A stretch of 64,000 bases of DNA from Bacteroidota bacterium (GTDB lineage: Bacteria > Bacteroidota > Rhodothermia > Rhodothermales > UBA10348). The stretch spans positions 34,867 to 98,866 of the forward strand of contig JAJCYP010000106.1 of NCBI GenBank assembly GCA_029262855.1, given 5' to 3'. The position numbers were made by a program, and so were the translations under genes. Positions within the stretch are counted from its first letter, which is position 1. Each line of letters begins with the position of its first letter. Of this stretch, positions 60,154 through 64,000 are shown piece after piece. The notes under the pieces were generated by a model. That model was not told where the DNA came from. It saw only the letters and a list, made by a program, of their open reading frames with translations, and searched no databases.

Positions 60154-61705
60154 TGTAGAAGACCACGTAAATGATGAAGTAGATCGGCAGCAGGATGGGC
60201 AGCGAGTACCGGATGATGTAGCCCATGAAAGAGGGCGTCTCGACTCCGTTGGACTCGGCGATGGCCTTTACCATGAAGTTCGGCGCATTGCCGATGTAGG
60301 ACATCGCGCCGAAGAACACGGCGGCCACAGAGATGGCCTGCAGATAGACGGCCGATTCCAACCCGTTGGCGAACTCGACGACGGCCGCCGGTGAGTTCAC
60401 GTCCAGACCGAACTTGCCCATGGCCGCTGCCAGGAAGTTCAGGTAGGTCGGAGCGTTGTCCAGAATACCAGAGAGCGCGCCTGTGCCCCAGTAGAACGTG
60501 CCGACGCTCAGCGAGTCCGCGTTCGTGGAGGCGAAGTTGGAAATCAACTGCAGGGCCGGCTGCATCGTGGCAAAGATGCCCAGGAACAGCCAGCCCACTT
60601 CGCGGATGGGCTCGAAGTTGAATTCATTCTTCTCCATCGCGCTCTTGTTGGCCGTCTTGAAGGCCAGGAATGCCACCAGGAACATCCCCATTTCCCGAAT
60701 GCCCACCGGGATGTGGTACATTGTGGAGAGATTGGGGACCCAGTCGAAAACGTTGGGGTCGACGAACACGAGGGCGATGATTGCAGCGACCCACCAGAAC
60801 GACTTGACGCCCTCGAGGGAAATCAGCGGCTTGTTCGGATCCGGGTCAGGTGCCTCCAGCTTGTTGCGGCTGTCCATCACGAAGAACACGATCAGGATCA
60901 GCACCGTGGCAAACAGCCAGATGTGCCACACGTGTGCCATGGTCCAGAAGAAGGGAACGCCGCGCAGGAAGCCCAGGAACAGCGGGGGGTCCCCGATGGG
61001 CGTCAGCGCACCGCCGACGTTGGCCACCAGGAAGATGAAAAAGATGATGTGGTAGGGCTTCAGGCGCCCCTCGTTCAGCCGCATGTAGCATCGGATGAAG
61101 AGCATCGCAGAACCCGTCGTGGCGATCAGATTGGCGATCACCGAGGCCAGGAAGAGCAGAATGACATTGCTCACTGGTCGTCCCTTGGCGTTCACGCTGA
61201 CGTAGATGCCACTGGCCGCAATGAACAGCGAGGCCACCAGCGCTATGAACGAGGAGTATTCCTGGATGGCGTGGATGACCGGCGTCCACGAGTGGAGCAC
61301 AAGCCCGTAGTACAACGACACCACGACGCCAAGCGCCACCGAGTACTTCGGGTAGTGGTGGTGCCAGTGGTGGGGGTAGAACAGCGGCCCGGTCGCGATC
61401 ATCAGCAGGATGGCGACGAACGGGATCACCAGCCAGAGGGGAGGCAAGGGTCCATGGCCCTCGTCCGCGTGCTCCGCATCTTGCCCGGCGTGCTCGGCGT
61501 CCTCGCCGGCACTAGGCTCCGCATCCTGTCCGGCCGGTTGCTCGGCGCCCCCGGCCGCGGCATGCGCAGCATCCCCGGCGGGCTGCTCGGCGTCCTGCGT
61601 CAGGGCCACCAGGGCCACGGGCCCGTCGGCGCTCTGCGCGACCGCAATGGGCGCGCCTACCGCAAGGGCAAGCAACAGGGCGGGCAGCAGACGACGCATT
61701 CTCAT
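60140..61705 (-). CDS. nhaD: NhaD-type Na+/H+ antiporter with His/Asp-rich N-terminal extension
   Basis: ArsB/NhaD fold (NVGGALTPIGDPPLFLGFLRGVPF; GALSGILDNAPTYLNFLAAAMG); signal-like N-terminus. Confidence 0.88.
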   Translation of the reverse strand: MRMRRLLPALLLALAVGAPIAVAQSADGPVALVALTQDAEQPAGDAAHAAAGGAEQPAGQDAEPSAGEDAEHAGQDAEHADEGHGPLPPLWLVIPFVAILLMIATGPLFYPHHWHHHYPKYSVALGVVVSLYYGLVLHSWTPVIHAIQEYSSFIALVASLFIAASGIYVSVNAKGRPVSNVILLFLASVIANLIATTGSAMLFIRCYMRLNEGRLKPYHIIFFIFLVANVGGALTPIGDPPLFLGFLRGVPFFWTMAHVWHIWLFATVLILIVFFVMDSRNKLEAPDPDPNKPLISLEGVKSFWWVAAIIALVFVDPNVFDWVPNLSTMYHIPVGIREMGMFLVAFLAFKTANKSAMEKNEFNFEPIREVGWLFLGIFATMQPALQLISNFASTNADSLSVGTFYWGTGALSGILDNAPTYLNFLAAAMGKFGLDVNSPAAVVEFANGLESAVYLQAISVAAVFFGAMSYIGNAPNFMVKAIAESNGVETPSFMGYIIRYSLPILLPIYFIIYVVFYSGWL

Positions 61706-61729
61706 GAGGGCAACGGAGAGATTTTTGGT

Positions 61730-63325
61730 CTAGCGAAGGGCAATCGGCTCTTCGGCGGCAGCGGGCACAAAATGTGTCCCGTCATAAACCAGCCGAGGGA
61801 CCTCAGCGGGATCGTAAGCCTGCTTGTCTTCGATGATCTGCAGGAGATGCGTCGTGGCGGGTTCACTCAAGTCCAGGAACGGCTTGGGGCCGAAGCCCAT
61901 CCAGACCATGAGAATTACCAGCGGCGCGAGAAGAGCAAGCTCTCGGGCATTAAGGTCGGGCATGAACCGGTTTTCGTCCGACTCGAGTTGGCCCCAGAAC
62001 ATCCGGTGGACCATCCACAGCAGGTAGACGGCGGCCAGAATCACACCGCTGGTGGCGAAGGCAATCAGCAGGGGAGAACCGATGACGGTGCTCTTGAACG
62101 AGCCCATCAGGATCATAAACTCGCCCACAAACCCGTTCAGTCCCGGGAGGCCGGCCGAGGCGAGCACCGTAAAGATCATGAAGAAGGTCAGGACCGGGAC
62201 GCTCTTGGCCAGCCCGCCGTAGTCGCTCATTTCGCGGGTGTGGCGGCGCTCGTAGAGCATGCCGACAATGAGGAACAGCGCGCCCGTTGAGATCCCGTGG
62301 TTGATCATTTGAATGACCGCGCCCTGCAGCGCCTCCGTTGTGAAGGCGAAGATGCCCAGAACCACAAAGCCAAGGTGACTGACCGACGAGTAGGCGACCA
62401 GCTTCTTCGCATCCGTCTGTGCCCGGGAGACGAGGGCTCCGTAGACAATGCCGATCACCGCCAGAACGGCGAACATCATCGCGTATTCCCTGGCGGCGTC
62501 CGGGAAGAAGGGGAGACAGAATTTGACCAGTCCGTACGTGCCCATTTTCAGGAGCACGCCGGCAAGAATCACGGAGCCGCCCGTTGGAGCCTGAACGTGC
62601 GCGTCGGGCAGCCAGGTGTGCAGCGGGAAGAGCGGCACCTTGATGGCGAACGCCAGGGCAAACAGGAGGAAGAGCCAACTCTGCTGCTCCAGCGGCATGT
62701 TGAAGCTGACCAGTTTGTACCAGTCTGTGGTGAACACGCCACCGTTCACCGCGTCGCCCGCCATGTACCCAAGAGCAAGCAGGGCGACCAGCATCAAGAG
62801 TGAACCGACGAGTGTGTAGAGAACGAACTTCACCGCCGCGTAGACCCGGTCCTCGCCGCCCCAGATCCCGATGATGAAGTACATCGGGATCAGCGTGAGC
62901 TCGAAGAAGATGTAGAACAGGAAGATGTCGTAGCTGGCAAACACGCCGGTCACGCCCGTCTGAAGGATCAGCAGCAGGGTGTAGTAGGCCCTGTGGTTCT
63001 TGCCGATGTAGGTCCAGGACGATAGAACGACGATCGGGCCAAGCAGCGTCGTCAACAGAATCAGCAGGATGTTCAGGCCGTCGATTCCCACGAAGTACTT
63101 GATATCCAACCGGTCTCCGAACCAGCCGTCGATCAGGTCGGCCATCTGCGGCGAGGTGGCGGTGGAGACCGCCGGATCAAACCCGTTCAGGATCAGCAGG
63201 GAGGCCAGGAACGTGACGCAGGTCACCACCAGCGCCGTCCACTTGATGGCGTTCCCGCGGCTCAGCATGGTCAGAATCGCCCCCGCCAAAGGGAGGAAAA
63301 TGACGATCGAAGTGATGTTGCTCAT
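61730..63325 (-). CDS. nuoM: NADH-quinone oxidoreductase subunit M
   Basis: LPLHTWLPDAHVQAPTGGSVILAGVLLKMGTYGLVKF; YSSVSHLGFVVLGIFA. Confidence 0.95.
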   Translation of the reverse strand: MSNITSIVIFLPLAGAILTMLSRGNAIKWTALVVTCVTFLASLLILNGFDPAVSTATSPQMADLIDGWFGDRLDIKYFVGIDGLNILLILLTTLLGPIVVLSSWTYIGKNHRAYYTLLLILQTGVTGVFASYDIFLFYIFFELTLIPMYFIIGIWGGEDRVYAAVKFVLYTLVGSLLMLVALLALGYMAGDAVNGGVFTTDWYKLVSFNMPLEQQSWLFLLFALAFAIKVPLFPLHTWLPDAHVQAPTGGSVILAGVLLKMGTYGLVKFCLPFFPDAAREYAMMFAVLAVIGIVYGALVSRAQTDAKKLVAYSSVSHLGFVVLGIFAFTTEALQGAVIQMINHGISTGALFLIVGMLYERRHTREMSDYGGLAKSVPVLTFFMIFTVLASAGLPGLNGFVGEFMILMGSFKSTVIGSPLLIAFATSGVILAAVYLLWMVHRMFWGQLESDENRFMPDLNARELALLAPLVILMVWMGFGPKPFLDLSEPATTHLLQIIEDKQAYDPAEVPRLVYDGTHFVPAAAEEPIALR

Positions 63326-63344
63326 CCGGTTACAAGCGGGAAAC

Positions 63345-63380
63345 CCCGCAGCTTTAGTGCGGGAGGAACGCTCTCAGCGT
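63345..63380. repeat. Two consecutive hairpins in the gap between nuoM and the TnpB-like gene
   Basis: CCCGCA-GCTTTAG-TGCGGG (63345-63363) and ACGCT-CTC-AGCGT (63368-63380); resembles IS200/IS605 end or omega-RNA-type structures. Confidence 0.45.
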
Positions 63381-63423
63381 GATTATGGGAACAGGATCAC
63401 ACATGATGCATATGTATGAGTGA

Positions 63424-64000
63424 GTGGCAACCGCACGATTCAAATACCGCCTGTATCCGAATGCTGACCAGCGCACCTCGCTGGCGCAGACGTTTGGGTG
63501 CGCCCGGTATGCGTACAACTGGGCGCTCGCCTTGAGAAAGGAAGAGCCCATGTCGTACCACGAGTCGAGCAGTCGCCTCACGGCACACAAGAAAGAGGTG
63601 CCGTGGCTGAACGAGGTGTCTGCGTCCCCGTCCAGCAGTCCTTGCGCCACCTGCAGGTAGCCTTCAAGAACATGAAGGAGCGCCGGTCAGGATTCCCGTC
63701 GTTCAAGCGCAAGCATGACAGGCAGTCTGCCGAGTTCACCCGGAGTGCGTTCAGCATCCGGGACGGCAGACTGTTCTTGGGCAAGGTGCCTGGCCTTGTT
63801 AGAGTCCGCTGGTCGAGAGACCTGCCGTCTGAACCCACCACTGTTACGGTGGAGCGGGACACGGCAGGCCGGTACTTCGCCTCGTTCGTCGTTGCGTTCA
63901 ACCCCAAGCCCCTGCCGCTGACAGCCAAGGCGGTAGGGATTGACCTGGGTCTGAATGACATCTTCGTCGCGAGCGACGGATTCAAGAGCGGCAATCCTCG
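63424..64000 (+). pseudogene. TnpB/IS605 OrfB-like gene with frameshift, truncated by window edge
   Basis: First frame MATARFKYRLYPNADQRTSLAQTFGCARYAYNWALALRKEE...; second frame VPVQQSLRHLQVAFKNMKERRSGFPSFKRKHDRQSAEFTRSAFSIRDG...AVGIDLGLNDIFVASDG; change of frame near 63620-63626. Confidence 0.8.

Noticed and set aside
60713-62290. 525-aa plus-strand ORF
   Set aside because: Runs antisense across nhaD and nuoM; low-complexity His/Arg/Gln/Glu-rich composition typical of shadow ORFs in high-GC DNA.

Overview
GC-rich bacterial chromosomal window. The gene content suggests a Rhodothermota/Bacteroidota relative: T9SS-like C-terminal domains, FtsX/MacB-type permeases of about 800 aa, and a nuoM-nhaD-pcd-nuoN arrangement like that known from Rhodothermus marinus. 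Main blocks: (1) a two-component NtrY/NtrC-like pair divergent from a HlyD/MacB-type ABC operon that holds an 87-aa protein of unknown function, with a third permease on the opposite strand. I find a sigma-54 -24/-12 element and dyad candidate activator sites upstream of the operon, and a similar but weaker arrangement upstream of the third permease. (2) A T9SS-type protein with nine DUF5666-like repeats, then icmF. (3) OppD/OppF-like ATPases, then a roughly 2-kb segment with a DUF4143 AAA ATPase, bounded by 24-bp near-identical direct repeats and containing a truncated SRPBCC gene fused to an HTH/transposase-like remnant. (4) A catabolic/transport cluster (DapA-like, dihydroorotase/hydantoinase-like, M28, AroM, DUF6282, AspA-like deacylase, Dpp-type permeases, and two substrate-binding-fold proteins without signal peptides). 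(5) A compact operon of outer-membrane barrel, HEAT-repeat protein and processive GT2. (6) A PPTase with no canonical start codon overlapping sod, a small glycan cluster with a STELLO-like glycosyltransferase, and the 3' part of a nuo operon with a frameshifted TnpB-like gene just upstream of nuoM. All calls come from reading the sequence; no database search was run.
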